The notes beneath the pieces are model-generated. The model had not been told where the DNA came from. It saw only the letters and a program-made list of their open reading frames with translations, and did no database searches. A DNA stretch of 19,500 nucleotides, taken from positions 1-19,500 of the forward strand of contig JBEKNT010000082.1 in assembly GCA_049522565.1 (NCBI GenBank), written 5' to 3'. Of this stretch, positions 1-7,497 are shown one piece after another. A program made the position numbers and the translations under genes. This DNA is from JASHVB01 sp049522565 (lineage in GTDB: Bacteria > Pseudomonadota > Alphaproteobacteria > Acetobacterales > Acetobacteraceae). Each line of letters opens with the position of its first letter. Within the stretch, counting starts at the first letter, position 1.

Positions 1-650
1 GTTACCGTGAAGCCTACCTCGGCCAGGCGGTCGGCGAAGTCCAGGCCGTAGTAGCGCACATGGTCCTCCGCGCTGAAATGCGCGTGACGCTCGGCCGGCG
101 CGGTGATCGCCGGATTTTCATAGGTCTGCCGCCGCGAGGCGTTCAGCGGCACGGTCAGCAGCGCCACCCCGCCCGGCCGCAGCAGCCGGAACAGCTCGCG
201 CATCGCCTGGCGGTCGTCCGGGATATGCTCCAGCACGTGGTTGGCGATCACCACGTCGTAGCTGGCGTCGGGCAGCGCCACCCGGGTGATGTCCACCGTG
301 TGGGTCACGCCGGGCTGATGCAGATCGGCGGTCTCGTACAGCGCGTTGCCGCGCATCTGCCGCATGACGATCTTTTCCGGCGCGAAATGCAGGATGCGCT
401 TGCCGGCGAGCCGGTTGCCGCCGCCTTCGGTGATCCAGAGCCACAGCAGCCGATGCCGCTCGCGGCTGCCGCAGTTGAGGCAGCGGGCGTCCCAGCGCGG
501 CGGATGGCCGACGCTGATGAACAGGCCGCTATAGCCGCAGATCGGACATTCGCGCGACAGGCGAGGCTCGGCGAACTGACGGCGGTCGTGCAGCCAGGCC
601 GCGGCGAGGCGGCGGCGCTGCGTCCAGGTGCGGTTCGCGGCTTCGGTCAT
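1..650 (-). CDS. Class I SAM-dependent methyltransferase with N-terminal zinc-ribbon-like motif (3' end outside window)
   Basis: The frame reads from an ATG at 650 to the window edge without a stop, giving 216 residues and no C-terminus. Residues 35-38 (CPIC) and 57-60 (CLNC) form a CxxC...CxxC pair that looks like a small zinc ribbon. A Methyltransf_11-like Rossmann core follows: RILHFAPEK (85-93) sits where motif I is expected but lacks the usual GxGxG, then the acidic ETADL strand (106-110), the DASYDVVIANHVLEHIP segment (128-144) and LFRLLRPGGVALLTVPL (153-169). This arrangement is typical of small-molecule or sugar/lipid methyltransferases. The substrate cannot be read from sequence. It follows the deacetylase gene on the same strand with a 51-nt gap, so co-transcription is possible. 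The family is clear; the role is unknown. Confidence 0.85.
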   Translation of the reverse strand, partial: MTEAANRTWTQRRRLAAAWLHDRRQFAEPRLSRECPICGYSGLFISVGHPPRWDARCLNCGSRERHRLLWLWITEGGGNRLAGKRILHFAPEKIVMRQMRGNALYETADLHQPGVTHTVDITRVALPDASYDVVIANHVLEHIPDDRQAMRELFRLLRPGGVALLTVPLNASRRQTYENPAITAPAERHAHFSAEDHVRYYGLDFADRLAEVGFTV

Positions 651-701
651 GGGATCAGCGGTTCACGGTGTTATGCTGCACTGCGGCATAAGGGTCCGAT
701 A

Positions 702-1619
702 TCAGCCTCCCGGCGCGGCCGCAATCGGCGCCGGATGGGTGGCAGCCCAGTGCCGCGCGATGTCGAGCCGGCGCGTGGTCCAAACGCCAGCGAAGCGGCC
801 GACATGGTCCAGCAGGCGCTCCAGCCCGGCGGCACGGGCCGGATGCCCGATCAGCCGCTGGTGCAGGCCGATCGATAGCATGCGCGGCTGAGTGCGGCCC
901 TCGCGATACAGGAAGTCGAAGGCATCGCGGCAATAGGTGAAGAAGTCGTCGCCGGTGGCAAAGGTGCCGCGGCCGAACTTCGAATCGTTGGTGGAGAGCG
1001 AGTAGGGCACCACCAGATGCGGCTGGCCGGACACTGTCGTCCAATACGGCAGTTCGTCGTCATAGGCGTCGGAGTCGTAGAGGAAGCCGCCATGCTCGAC
1101 CAGCAGGCGGCGGGTGTTCACGCTCGGCCCGTGGCGGCAGTACCAGCCGAGCGGCCGCTCGCCCATCGTCTGTTGCAGCGAGGCCACCGCGCGCGCGATG
1201 CGCTCGCGTTCCTCTGCCTCGGTCAGTTCGTAGTGCTTCTCCCAGCGCCAACCGTGGCAGCACACGTCGTGCCCGGCGGCACGGATCGCGGCGGCGGCGG
1301 GCGGATGGCGTTCCAGCGCGAGGGCGCAGCCGAACACCGTCAACGGCAGGCCACGTTCCGCGAACAGGCGCATGATCCGCCAGAAGCCGACGCGGCTGCC
1401 ATAGGCGAACATGCCCTCGGCGGAGAGGTCGCGGCCGGGCACGTTCGGGTCGACCCCGCCGTTCTCGGTGAGACCCCACTCCGATGCGGGATCGCCGTCG
1501 GGGATCGAGGGTTCCGAGCCCTCCTCGACGTTCAGCACGAAGTTCAGCGCGAGGCGGGCAGCGCCGGGCCATTTCGGGTCGGGAGGGTTGGCGCCGTAGC
1601 CGATCAGGTCGCGGTCCAT
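702..1619 (-). CDS. PuuE/allantoinase-like polysaccharide deacetylase family protein
   Basis: The protein has 305 aa, the normal length for the PuuE branch of the NodB-like deacetylase superfamily. It keeps that branch's signature layout: DLIGYGANPPDPKWP at 4-18, LNFVLNVEEGSE at 25-36, YGSRVGFWR at 73-81, HGWRWEKH at 122-129, YDSDAYDDELPYW at 181-193 and IGLHQRLIGHPAR at 250-262. PuuE proteins are cofactor-independent allantoinases of purine breakdown. No other purine-catabolism gene lies in the window, and the HGWRWEKH region differs from what I recall of classical PuuE, so the substrate is uncertain. I chose ATG 1619, preceded by AAGGGA at good spacing, over longer in-frame starts because the family N-terminus begins there. 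It is divided from the upstream PCP-TE gene by about 500 nt of repeats and probably has its own promoter. Confidence 0.85.
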   Translation of the reverse strand: MDRDLIGYGANPPDPKWPGAARLALNFVLNVEEGSEPSIPDGDPASEWGLTENGGVDPNVPGRDLSAEGMFAYGSRVGFWRIMRLFAERGLPLTVFGCALALERHPPAAAAIRAAGHDVCCHGWRWEKHYELTEAEERERIARAVASLQQTMGERPLGWYCRHGPSVNTRRLLVEHGGFLYDSDAYDDELPYWTTVSGQPHLVVPYSLSTNDSKFGRGTFATGDDFFTYCRDAFDFLYREGRTQPRMLSIGLHQRLIGHPARAAGLERLLDHVGRFAGVWTTRRLDIARHWAATHPAPIAAAPGG

Positions 1620-1871
1620 GGGTGGTCCCTTGGGTGGTGGGGGAAGGATAGGCCGGCAACGGGGTGGGTTGCGACGGGTGAAGGGCGGCAGACGCTGGTG
1701 TCGTGCTCTCACGTTCGACCCCATGCTGCCAGACCCGCGAGGCCGCTGCGGTATGCAGCAGGCGAGCAGGGGTCACCGCAAGGTCAGCCGGCGGGCTCGG
1801 CCGCACCCGCATGGCTGAGAATGCCGGCCGTCGCACGGTCCGGGCCGGCGTCGCCGGCTATTTTCATGGCA

Positions 1872-1920
1872 GATACCAAGGCACGAAGAAACGACTCTTC
1901 GTGGCTTGGTGTCTTCGTGG
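1872..1920. repeat. Hairpin-forming repeat with a duplicated arm
   Basis: The 14-nt arms at 1876-1889 and 1896-1909 pair at 13 of 14 positions around a 6-nt loop. Pairing continues outward at 3 of 4 positions. The last part of the structure is repeated: TCTTCGTGG occurs at 1896-1904 and again at 1912-1920. The wording (cacgaaga...cttggtgtcttcgtgg) resembles extragenic repeats seen in many bacterial genomes, which I recall rather than searched. No T-run follows, so I do not call it a terminator, though it may act as a transcript end. Confidence 0.6.
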
Positions 1921-2010
1921 TGAATCCTGCTCGCTTTCGTTCAGCGCCCGGGACCGAGGCGTTATTGTCACCAGACAAGTGTGATGCGCCTGACGGTTCG
2001 GTGCCACGGC

Positions 2011-2076
2011 CGACGTCGTCATGACGTGCGACGCCAAGCAATCTCCCCGAGACATGGCACCACCCGTCGCAATGAC
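2011..2076. repeat. Degenerate inverted repeat, probably a dispersed extragenic element
   Basis: GTCAT...GCGAC near 2018-2032 is mirrored by GTCGCAATGAC at 2066-2076, with an extra GACGT in the left arm. The interior reads aagcaatctccccgagac. It resembles alphaproteobacterial intergenic repeats of the 'gtcattgcgag...aagcaatc' type. This is by-eye resemblance only; a count in the parent genome would settle it. Confidence 0.35.
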
Positions 2077-2120
2077 AGGCGCTTCAAGCCGCGCCATGAC
2101 ATGCGGCCAACGCGTGGGTC

Positions 2121-3296
2121 TCAATGCGTATGCAGCACGGCCTCGACGAAGCGCGCGCACAGCGTCGCCAGGTGCGGCGGTTCCAGCATGGTCGTGTGTC
2201 CGCCGGTCACCGGGACGATGCGGATGTCCGGGTAGGCGGCGCACCAGCCGACCTCATCCGGAGCGAAGGGCTCGGTCTCCGCCGCGCGGAACAGCACGAG
2301 CGAGGTGACGGACAACGGCGGTGGCGGATCCCGCCGCAGCCGCCAAGCCTCCAGCAGGTCGCGCCGCAGCCGCAGACCCATGCGACGGTTCAGGTGGAAG
2401 CCGAAACCGAACGGCAGCCACGCGTGGCGCAACCGCGCCGCCAGCCGCAGCAGGCGCGGCCGCGCGACCATCCGCGTAACGATGAAATCCGCCAGTCGGT
2501 TGGTGGCTTCGCCGGCGCGGATCCAGGCCGGGACCTGGCGCAGGTTCTCCATGCGCGTCGGGCGTCGCTGCGGCGCCAGGTCGGCAAAGGTCAGCGGCGA
2601 GGTGGTGGTGTCGAGGATGCCCAGGAACGCCACGTTGCAGCCGGCCTGGCACAGCGCCGAAGCGACCGCCACGGCAAGGTGGCCGCCATACGACCAGCCG
2701 GCCAGCCGCAGCGGACCGCAGGGCGCGCGGTCCATGATCTGCTGGGCCAGGCTGCCGGCCAGGGCCGCCAAGTCGAACCCCGGCGTGATCAGCGCCGGCC
2801 AGTCGCCCAGTTCGACCAGTTCGACCCGCAGGGCGGAGCGGCAGACGGCGCGAAAATTCACCAGGCGCGGATCGTCGCCGCCAATGGCCGGCAGCAGGAA
2901 CACGTCGGGCGCCGCTTCGGGGCCTGCATCGTCGTCGGCCGGTTTGCGCAGGCAGCGATCCAGCGCGCGCGCCATGTCGCTCGGCCGCAGGTCGCCCGAG
3001 AACGGCGCCAGCTCCAGGCTGATCCCGCACTGCGACTCAAGTTCGAAAATCAACCGGATCAGCCGCAGCGAGTCGCCGCCGGCCTCGTCGAAGGGCAGAT
3101 CGGCGCGCAGGGAACGCCGGTCGAGCACCCGTACCCAGGCGCGCGCGACCGCCTTGCGGGAGCGGCGGGTTGCCGGCGCGGCCGACACGGCGCGCGGTAG
3201 CGGCAGCGATGTCACGTGCGCCGGTGCCAGCCATGCCGCCGACGGTGGTTCCGGTTCAAAAGTGGTCTCGTCGCCCGCAACGTTTGTCAGCGACAC
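2121..3296 (-). CDS. Free-standing carrier protein-thioesterase didomain protein (PCP-TE)
   Basis: Read from GTG 3296 the protein has 391 aa. A linker of about 45 residues precedes a carrier domain (about 47-116) with the phosphopantetheine site FDEAGGDSLRL, the modified serine being Ser76. An alpha/beta-hydrolase thioesterase follows (about 131-391): FLLPAIGGDD at 133-142, nucleophile elbow GWSYGG with Ser202, Asp229 in GILDT, and His367 in GGHTTM. The triad is complete, as in type I NRPS thioesterases that release a carrier-bound acyl chain. GTG 3296 has a strong purine-rich RBS (GGGGAGAGAG) 6-8 nt upstream; an ATG at 3455 would add 53 residues with no domain. It is the last gene of the locus after three adenylation enzymes and supplies its only intact carrier. 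No condensation domain is fused or nearby. It could instead be a loading/release partner for an enzyme encoded elsewhere. Confidence 0.88.
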   Translation of the reverse strand: MSLTNVAGDETTFEPEPPSAAWLAPAHVTSLPLPRAVSAAPATRRSRKAVARAWVRVLDRRSLRADLPFDEAGGDSLRLIRLIFELESQCGISLELAPFSGDLRPSDMARALDRCLRKPADDDAGPEAAPDVFLLPAIGGDDPRLVNFRAVCRSALRVELVELGDWPALITPGFDLAALAGSLAQQIMDRAPCGPLRLAGWSYGGHLAVAVASALCQAGCNVAFLGILDTTTSPLTFADLAPQRRPTRMENLRQVPAWIRAGEATNRLADFIVTRMVARPRLLRLAARLRHAWLPFGFGFHLNRRMGLRLRRDLLEAWRLRRDPPPPLSVTSLVLFRAAETEPFAPDEVGWCAAYPDIRIVPVTGGHTTMLEPPHLATLCARFVEAVLHTH

Positions 3297-3646
3297 GTTC
3301 GGCTCTCTCCCCCGGGGTCGATTATCGGCGTTGCCGCAGTGGCAATTTCGGTGCGCAATCGATTCGCTCGCGTCGACTTTCGCTGTGACAGCAGGATCAC
3401 CATGCCCGGCGCTGTAGCGGAATGTCATCCTGCGCTGCAAACGTTCAGGACACAATCATGTGAACCCATAAGGCCGCATCAACCAGCAGGAATGTGTAAC
3501 GCATCGTAACACATTCCTGCCGCGGCCGGTGCCGCCGCCACCGGTCGACACGATCGTCCTGACACCGCAACACTCCCTGCGCTGGCAAGCATTATTCATC
3601 CGGGGTGTGGTTTCGCCGCGATCCAGAATCGACAGCGCCGCACTGG
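3297..3646. other. Spacer between A1 and the PCP-TE gene
   Basis: This 350-nt gap has no coding frame I would support. Its main feature is the perfect inverted repeat at 3486-3520. A smaller dyad, TTGCC-GCAGT-GGCAA, lies about 35 nt before the GTG start of the PCP-TE gene. GATAAT on the minus strand just before that start could be a -10 element, but no good -35 accompanies it. A separate promoter for the PCP-TE gene is possible but not shown. Confidence 0.45.
3486..3520. promoter_or_regulatory. Perfect 12-bp-arm inverted repeat, candidate operator or transcript hairpin
   Basis: GCAGGAATGTGT (3486-3497) and ACACATTCCTGC (3509-3520) are exact reverse complements around an 11-nt loop, which itself contains part of a GTAAC direct repeat. 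It lies between the stop of A1 and the start of the PCP-TE gene, about 190 nt before that start. No T-run follows on either strand, which argues against a rho-independent terminator. A dimeric-regulator binding site or an RNA processing/stabilising hairpin fits better. Confidence 0.5.
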
Positions 3647-5323
3647 TTATGGTGATGGCGCGGTTGATACATCGGCGCGCCGTCCCGCGCCGCGCAGCCA
3701 GGTCCGGACGAGGGTAAACACCCCGGGCGCGTCTTCCGCCGCCAGCGCACGCAGCACGGCGAGGTCCGGCTTCAGGCTGGGCAGCAGCGGGATCGCCGGA
3801 ACCACATGGATGCGCGCCGGCACTTGCTGCGGCGGCAGCAGCGCGGCCAAGGCCGAGCGCCAGCCGCGCGCGAGCTGCGCCGCGTTCCGGGCGGCGGGCG
3901 CCGCTGAAGCGTCCCGCGCGAAGGGCACGACGAAGGCGAGCAAGACCGGCGCGTCGGCATCGCCGTGTACGAGGACCACGACGTCCGCCACGCCTGGTAG
4001 ACTGCGCAGCGCCGCCTCGGTGTCGCCGGGCTCGACGCGCATGCCGTTGATCTTCGTCTGGCGGTCCGCCCGACCGATCGGGACGAGCATGCCGTCAGGG
4101 CGCAGCAGGACCATGTCGCCGGAGCGATAGCGACGGCTGTCGGGATCGGACGGATCGGCGGGGAAGGCCGTCGCATCGAGCCGGCCGGCGACCCAGTGCC
4201 CCAGCGCGACGTAGCGTCCGCGGACCACCAGCTCCCCCTGCTTGCCAGGCGCGACAGGGTTGCCGTCCGCATCCTCCACGCTGACCCTCTGGCCGGGCAG
4301 CGGCGCACCCACGGCAAGACGCCCGGCTTCCACCGGCGCGTGTGGATCGATCAGCCGCTGTGCGAGTGTCGTGCCGGATTCAGTCATGCCGAACCGCAGT
4401 AAAATCCGCGCCGTGGGCGCCAGAAGGGGCGCCAGGGCGGCGATATCGCTGCCGGTGACGGTGTCGCCGTTGAGGCGCAGGATACGCAGGTGGCTGAGTG
4501 CCCGGGCAGCGCCGTCGGTTGCCAGGATGGCACGTTCCACGGCCGGGACAGCCGCACACACCGTCATGCCGCCATCGCGCAGCAAGGTCAGCACGCGTCC
4601 GAGCCCATCACGCTTCAGGTCCGCCGGAAACAGGCTGGCACCGGAAACCAGCGCGGCGAAAGTGTCACTGGCACCTGCGGCGGTGGACGGGGGATTGAGC
4701 GATAGCAGCCGGTCGTCTGGGCCAAGCTTGCAGAACGCGCGGAAGCTCATCGCCTTGCGCAGGTGTGAACGCTCGTGCAGGGCGACGCCCTTCGGCCGCC
4801 CGGTGGAGCCCGAAGTGAGCAGCACCAGCCCCACCGAAGCTGGCGGGAGTCCGCTGGGCAGCGGCGCCGGCTCGGGACCGGGCTCCGCTGTCATGGGGAC
4901 GCGCGGCAGGCCAGCGGGAAGCCATGCCGCGAAATCCGCCGTCGCAGACGGGACGATCGCCGCGGCGAGCCCGGCCTCGGCGACGATCGCCTGGTTGCGC
5001 ATCGGCGGCGCCGATGGATCGAGCGGCAGGAAGGCCCGGCGCGCAGCGAGACAGGCAAGCCAGGCAACCGGATAGAGCGCGCCGGTCGGCACGAGGACCC
5101 CGACGAGGCCGTCCGCCGGGACCAGGGCGGCGAGCCTTGCACCCAGCGCCAGCGCGCGATCGCGCAGCCCGGCATAGGTCAGGCGGGCGGCGCCGTCGTC
5201 CACCGCGAGGTGGTCCGGCTGGCGCGCCGCGACTTCGGCGAACACGTCGAACAGCGGACGCTCGAACGCAGCGTCGTGCTCGGCCAGGGCGAGGTCAGCG
5301 GACGGATACGGGAACTGCGACAA
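3647..5323 (-). CDS. Stand-alone adenylation enzyme A1 (AMP-binding, NRPS-like)
   Basis: The protein has 558 aa and spans a whole ANL-superfamily adenylation unit with nothing fused. Visible core motifs are LTSGSTGRPKG (P-loop, about 169-179), FGMTES (311-316), YRSGDM (399-404, ribose-binding Asp), GRADRQTKINGMRV (417-430) and the C-terminal LPSLKPD with Lys518 in the position of the catalytic A10 lysine, where GKxD is usual. It should make an acyl-adenylate from a carboxylic acid and ATP and pass it to a carrier thiol. At the A4 region (about 215-231) the Asp that holds the alpha-amino group in GrsA-type domains appears to be Ala. The start is TTG 5323: an in-frame TAG lies five codons upstream and no ATG or GTG occurs in the first 20 codons. 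It begins 8 nt after the stop of A2, so translation is probably coupled. It is a close paralogue of A3. Confidence 0.9.
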   Translation of the reverse strand: MSQFPYPSADLALAEHDAAFERPLFDVFAEVAARQPDHLAVDDGAARLTYAGLRDRALALGARLAALVPADGLVGVLVPTGALYPVAWLACLAARRAFLPLDPSAPPMRNQAIVAEAGLAAAIVPSATADFAAWLPAGLPRVPMTAEPGPEPAPLPSGLPPASVGLVLLTSGSTGRPKGVALHERSHLRKAMSFRAFCKLGPDDRLLSLNPPSTAAGASDTFAALVSGASLFPADLKRDGLGRVLTLLRDGGMTVCAAVPAVERAILATDGAARALSHLRILRLNGDTVTGSDIAALAPLLAPTARILLRFGMTESGTTLAQRLIDPHAPVEAGRLAVGAPLPGQRVSVEDADGNPVAPGKQGELVVRGRYVALGHWVAGRLDATAFPADPSDPDSRRYRSGDMVLLRPDGMLVPIGRADRQTKINGMRVEPGDTEAALRSLPGVADVVVLVHGDADAPVLLAFVVPFARDASAAPAARNAAQLARGWRSALAALLPPQQVPARIHVVPAIPLLPSLKPDLAVLRALAAEDAPGVFTLVRTWLRGAGRRADVSTAPSP

Positions 5324-5331
5324 GGTGTGAT

Positions 5332-7071
5332 TTACCTATCCTGCCTGCCGTTTTGCGCTGCGTCCTTCTCGAGGAAGAAAGTTCGGCCAACCAGCTCGCG
5401 GCATCGCGCGGCGAGTGCGGCAAGCGGCGGCCGGAGCAACGACGCTCGACGCGGAGTCCCGGCCAGCAAGGCCTGCCGGTCGACCTTGCCGCTCGGCAAA
5501 CGCGGGAGACGTGCAAGCATGACAATCCGCGCCGGCCGCATGATCCTGGGCAGGCGCTGTCGCAGCGCCTGCCGCACCGCAGTGTGCAAAGACTGCGGTT
5601 CGGTTCCGGGCGTCGGCACGATGAAGCCCAGCACGATGGGCGAAACCCCGGTTCCACCGGTGACGATGACGGCTTCCGCAACGCCGGGGATATGCCGCAT
5701 GACTTCCTCTATCTCGGCCGGCTCGACCCGCTGTCCGTTGAGCTTGATCTGCCGATCGCCGCGCGCGACGAATTGCAGCATGCCGTCCGGGCGCATACGG
5801 ACCAGATCCCCGGTGGCAAAGATGCGGCAGGCGGGATCGGTCGGGTCAGGTGAAAAGCGCCCCGGCACGCAGCGCCCGTGGCTGAACTCACCGAGCGCAA
5901 CGACGCGGCTGCGCACGACGATCTCCCCGACCGCGCCATCCGCGACCGGCTCGCCGTGTTCTCCCAGAATGGCAAAATCCACGCCGTCGCATGGATAGCC
6001 GGCGGGGATCAGCGCCTCGCTGCCGCTATAACCCTGCGGCACCCACCAATGCGTCACGCTGGACTCGGTCATCCCGTAAGTGATGTTGATGTGGCAATGG
6101 GGCGGCAGCGCGACTCGCAACGCGTCGAGTTCGCTTCGCCGCATCCCCTCGCCGGTGGAACGCACCATGCGCAGGCTGGCCAGAGCGGCATGACTATCCG
6201 CCTCGGCCAGCATATCCAGAATGCGCGGCAGCCCGATCAGGACGGTGATCCGCTCCCGTCGCAGCACTGCCCGCAGATCCCGGAGCGAGGTCAGGGCGAA
6301 CTGCAGCAGCGTGCCGCCGGCCAACAGGATGGCAATGATATAGCTGCAGCCGTTGACCGTGCCGAGCGCACTCAGCGGCAGCAGCCGGTCCGCACGATTC
6401 AGATGCGAACCGGCGATGTTTCGCTGCACGCGGTACAGCATGCAGAACTGCGACAGCACGACGCCCTTCGGCCGGCCGGCACTGCCGGAGGTGTACAGCA
6501 CGATCGCAGGCGCATCCGGCGCGGCCGGCTGCGGCGGTTGCCAGGCAGCTTGCGTCTCCGGGATATCGGCACCCGTCGGCGCGATGCGCACGACATCGGC
6601 CGGTAAGCCACCTGGCAGCGGCGCCGACTCTGCGACAACGATCGCTGCCGGAGCGGCGTCCCGCAAAATTGCGGCGTTGCGCTCTGGCGGATGCTCGGCA
6701 TGCAGAATGAGTGCGACGCGACGCGCGGCAAGGCAGGCCAACAGAGCCACCACCGCATCGGCCGACTGTCCGAGCAGGATCGCCACGGCCGCATCGGCCG
6801 GCGTAACCGCATCGATCCGCTGCGCCAGAGCAAGGGCACGCCGGCGCAGCATGTCGTAGCTGACCCGCGCATCGCCGGTCACCACCGCACACGCCGCAGG
6901 ATCGCGCGCAGCGGCAGAAGCGAACAAGACAAAGATCGGCGTCTCGGTAAAATCCGGCGGCAGCGGATCGAAAGCCACGTCCACCGGCCCGTTCAGATCA
7001 GGCGGCCGGTACGGTGACGTTCGCCAGGACGGACTGGAGGATGGTCGCTGAACCAAGCCAATTGTCTCCAT
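5332..7071 (-). CDS. Stand-alone adenylation enzyme A2 (AMP-binding, divergent from A1/A3)
   Basis: The protein has 579 aa. Motifs are YTSGSAGRPKG (193-203), TYGMTESSVTHWW (331-343), FATGDL (418-423), ARGDRQIKLNGQRVEP (436-451) and LPSGKVDRQAL (525-535) with catalytic Lys529, so it should be active. It shares the fold with A1 and A3 but little sequence outside the core motifs. The A4 region (about 238-255) again lacks the alpha-amino-binding Asp. After the catalytic lysine a tail of about 45 residues (RPPLAALAARCRELVGR... from 547) resembles the first helix of a carrier domain and stops before any GGxS site. ATG 7071 is certain as the first usable start: an in-frame TAG lies five codons upstream, overlapping an AGAAGG ribosome site. 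It is followed at once by A1 and preceded by the repeat-rich 7072-7521 spacer. Confidence 0.9.
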   Translation of the reverse strand: METIGLVQRPSSSPSWRTSPYRPPDLNGPVDVAFDPLPPDFTETPIFVLFASAAARDPAACAVVTGDARVSYDMLRRRALALAQRIDAVTPADAAVAILLGQSADAVVALLACLAARRVALILHAEHPPERNAAILRDAAPAAIVVAESAPLPGGLPADVVRIAPTGADIPETQAAWQPPQPAAPDAPAIVLYTSGSAGRPKGVVLSQFCMLYRVQRNIAGSHLNRADRLLPLSALGTVNGCSYIIAILLAGGTLLQFALTSLRDLRAVLRRERITVLIGLPRILDMLAEADSHAALASLRMVRSTGEGMRRSELDALRVALPPHCHINITYGMTESSVTHWWVPQGYSGSEALIPAGYPCDGVDFAILGEHGEPVADGAVGEIVVRSRVVALGEFSHGRCVPGRFSPDPTDPACRIFATGDLVRMRPDGMLQFVARGDRQIKLNGQRVEPAEIEEVMRHIPGVAEAVIVTGGTGVSPIVLGFIVPTPGTEPQSLHTAVRQALRQRLPRIMRPARIVMLARLPRLPSGKVDRQALLAGTPRRASLLRPPLAALAARCRELVGRTFFLEKDAAQNGRQDR

Positions 7072-7204
7072 GTCATCGGCCTTCTAGGGGATGCGCCGGA
7101 GTCCCGCGGGACAAACGCATTGGCCGGGCACGTCGGTTTGCCTGCACGCTACGGAGGAACGTCAGGCGATGACTGTAACGCACGGCGGCGAATCAAGCTT
7201 TTAA

Positions 7205-7336
7205 CACGGCGCAGGCTGAGAACCACCGAGAGCCACGCAGGACGCACCTGTTGCGGCTCGCCCGCCGGCGGTTGGCCAGCGGCCCGGATGCAGCAGCCTG
7301 CTGCGTGGCGCGGCGTGGCTCTCGGCCTGCGCCGTG
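7205..7336. repeat. Long interrupted inverted repeat (24-bp pairing, 10-nt bulge)
   Basis: The right arm (7313-7336) is fully complementary to the left arm (7205-7238) in two blocks, CACGGCGCAGGC (7205-7216) and CGAGAGCCACGC (7227-7238). The ten left-arm bases between them, TGAGAACCAC, are unpaired and match the adjacent CGAGAGCCAC at 8 of 10 positions, so a small duplication may have interrupted an originally perfect repeat. The 74-nt interior holds further dyads, for example GCAGCAG-C-CTGCTGC at 7290-7304. It could be a MITE-like remnant or encode a structured RNA. Confidence 0.6.
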
Positions 7337-7350
7337 CCACAAGCGTGCCC

Positions 7351-7497
7351 GCTGCCAGGCCGGACGATCACGAACTTGCCGGCTGTCAGGCCGGACGACC
7401 ACGAACTTGACCGCTGTCAGGCCGCACGATCACGAGCTTGCCCGCTGTCATGCGGGACGATCACGAACTTGCCCGCTGTCAGGCCAGACGACCGCGC
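7351..7497. repeat. 31-bp tandem repeat array, four full units plus a partial fifth
   Basis: Units begin at 7351, 7382, 7413, 7444 and 7475, an exact 31-bp period. Each opens with GCTGTCAGGCC or a close variant and ends with CGAACTTGCC or a variant; the fifth stops near ACCGCGC. Most units contain an imperfect dyad around GTCAGGCCGGAC. Units differ from each other by a few substitutions and have no spacers. A weakly similar sequence precedes the first unit at about 7318-7350. The array begins about 25 nt downstream of the A3 stop codon in transcription order. Confidence 0.85.

Larger units (their letters stand above)
1620..2120. other. Non-coding gap with palindromic repeats
   Basis: No open frame here looks coding on either strand: the frames present are compositional, full of Arg, and resemble no family I know. 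The stretch holds two repeat-like structures, annotated separately at 1872-1920 and about 2011-2076. It lies downstream of the PCP-TE gene and upstream of the deacetylase gene, so transcription of the first may end here and that of the second may begin here. I could not pick out a convincing promoter. Confidence 0.6.

Noticed and set aside
1864..2244. A 126-codon minus-strand frame covering the repeats before the deacetylase
   Set aside because: It runs through two palindromic repeats and the end of the PCP-TE gene in another frame, and has no family-like segment.
60..2308. Long Arg-, Ala- and Gly-rich open frames on the plus strand opposite the deacetylase and methyltransferase
   Set aside because: They mirror the coding strand in a high-GC genome, match no family and lack ribosome sites.
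3297..3455. ATG 3455 as start of the PCP-TE protein
   Set aside because: GTG 3296 has a much better ribosome site, and the extra 53 residues contain no domain.
3486..3520. Rho-independent terminator after A1
   Set aside because: The stem is perfect, but neither strand shows a T-run after it and the stem is not GC-rich. An operator or processing hairpin fits better.
7351..7497. CRISPR array
   Set aside because: The 31-bp units are directly contiguous with no spacers, vary between copies, and no cas gene is in the window. It is a plain tandem repeat.
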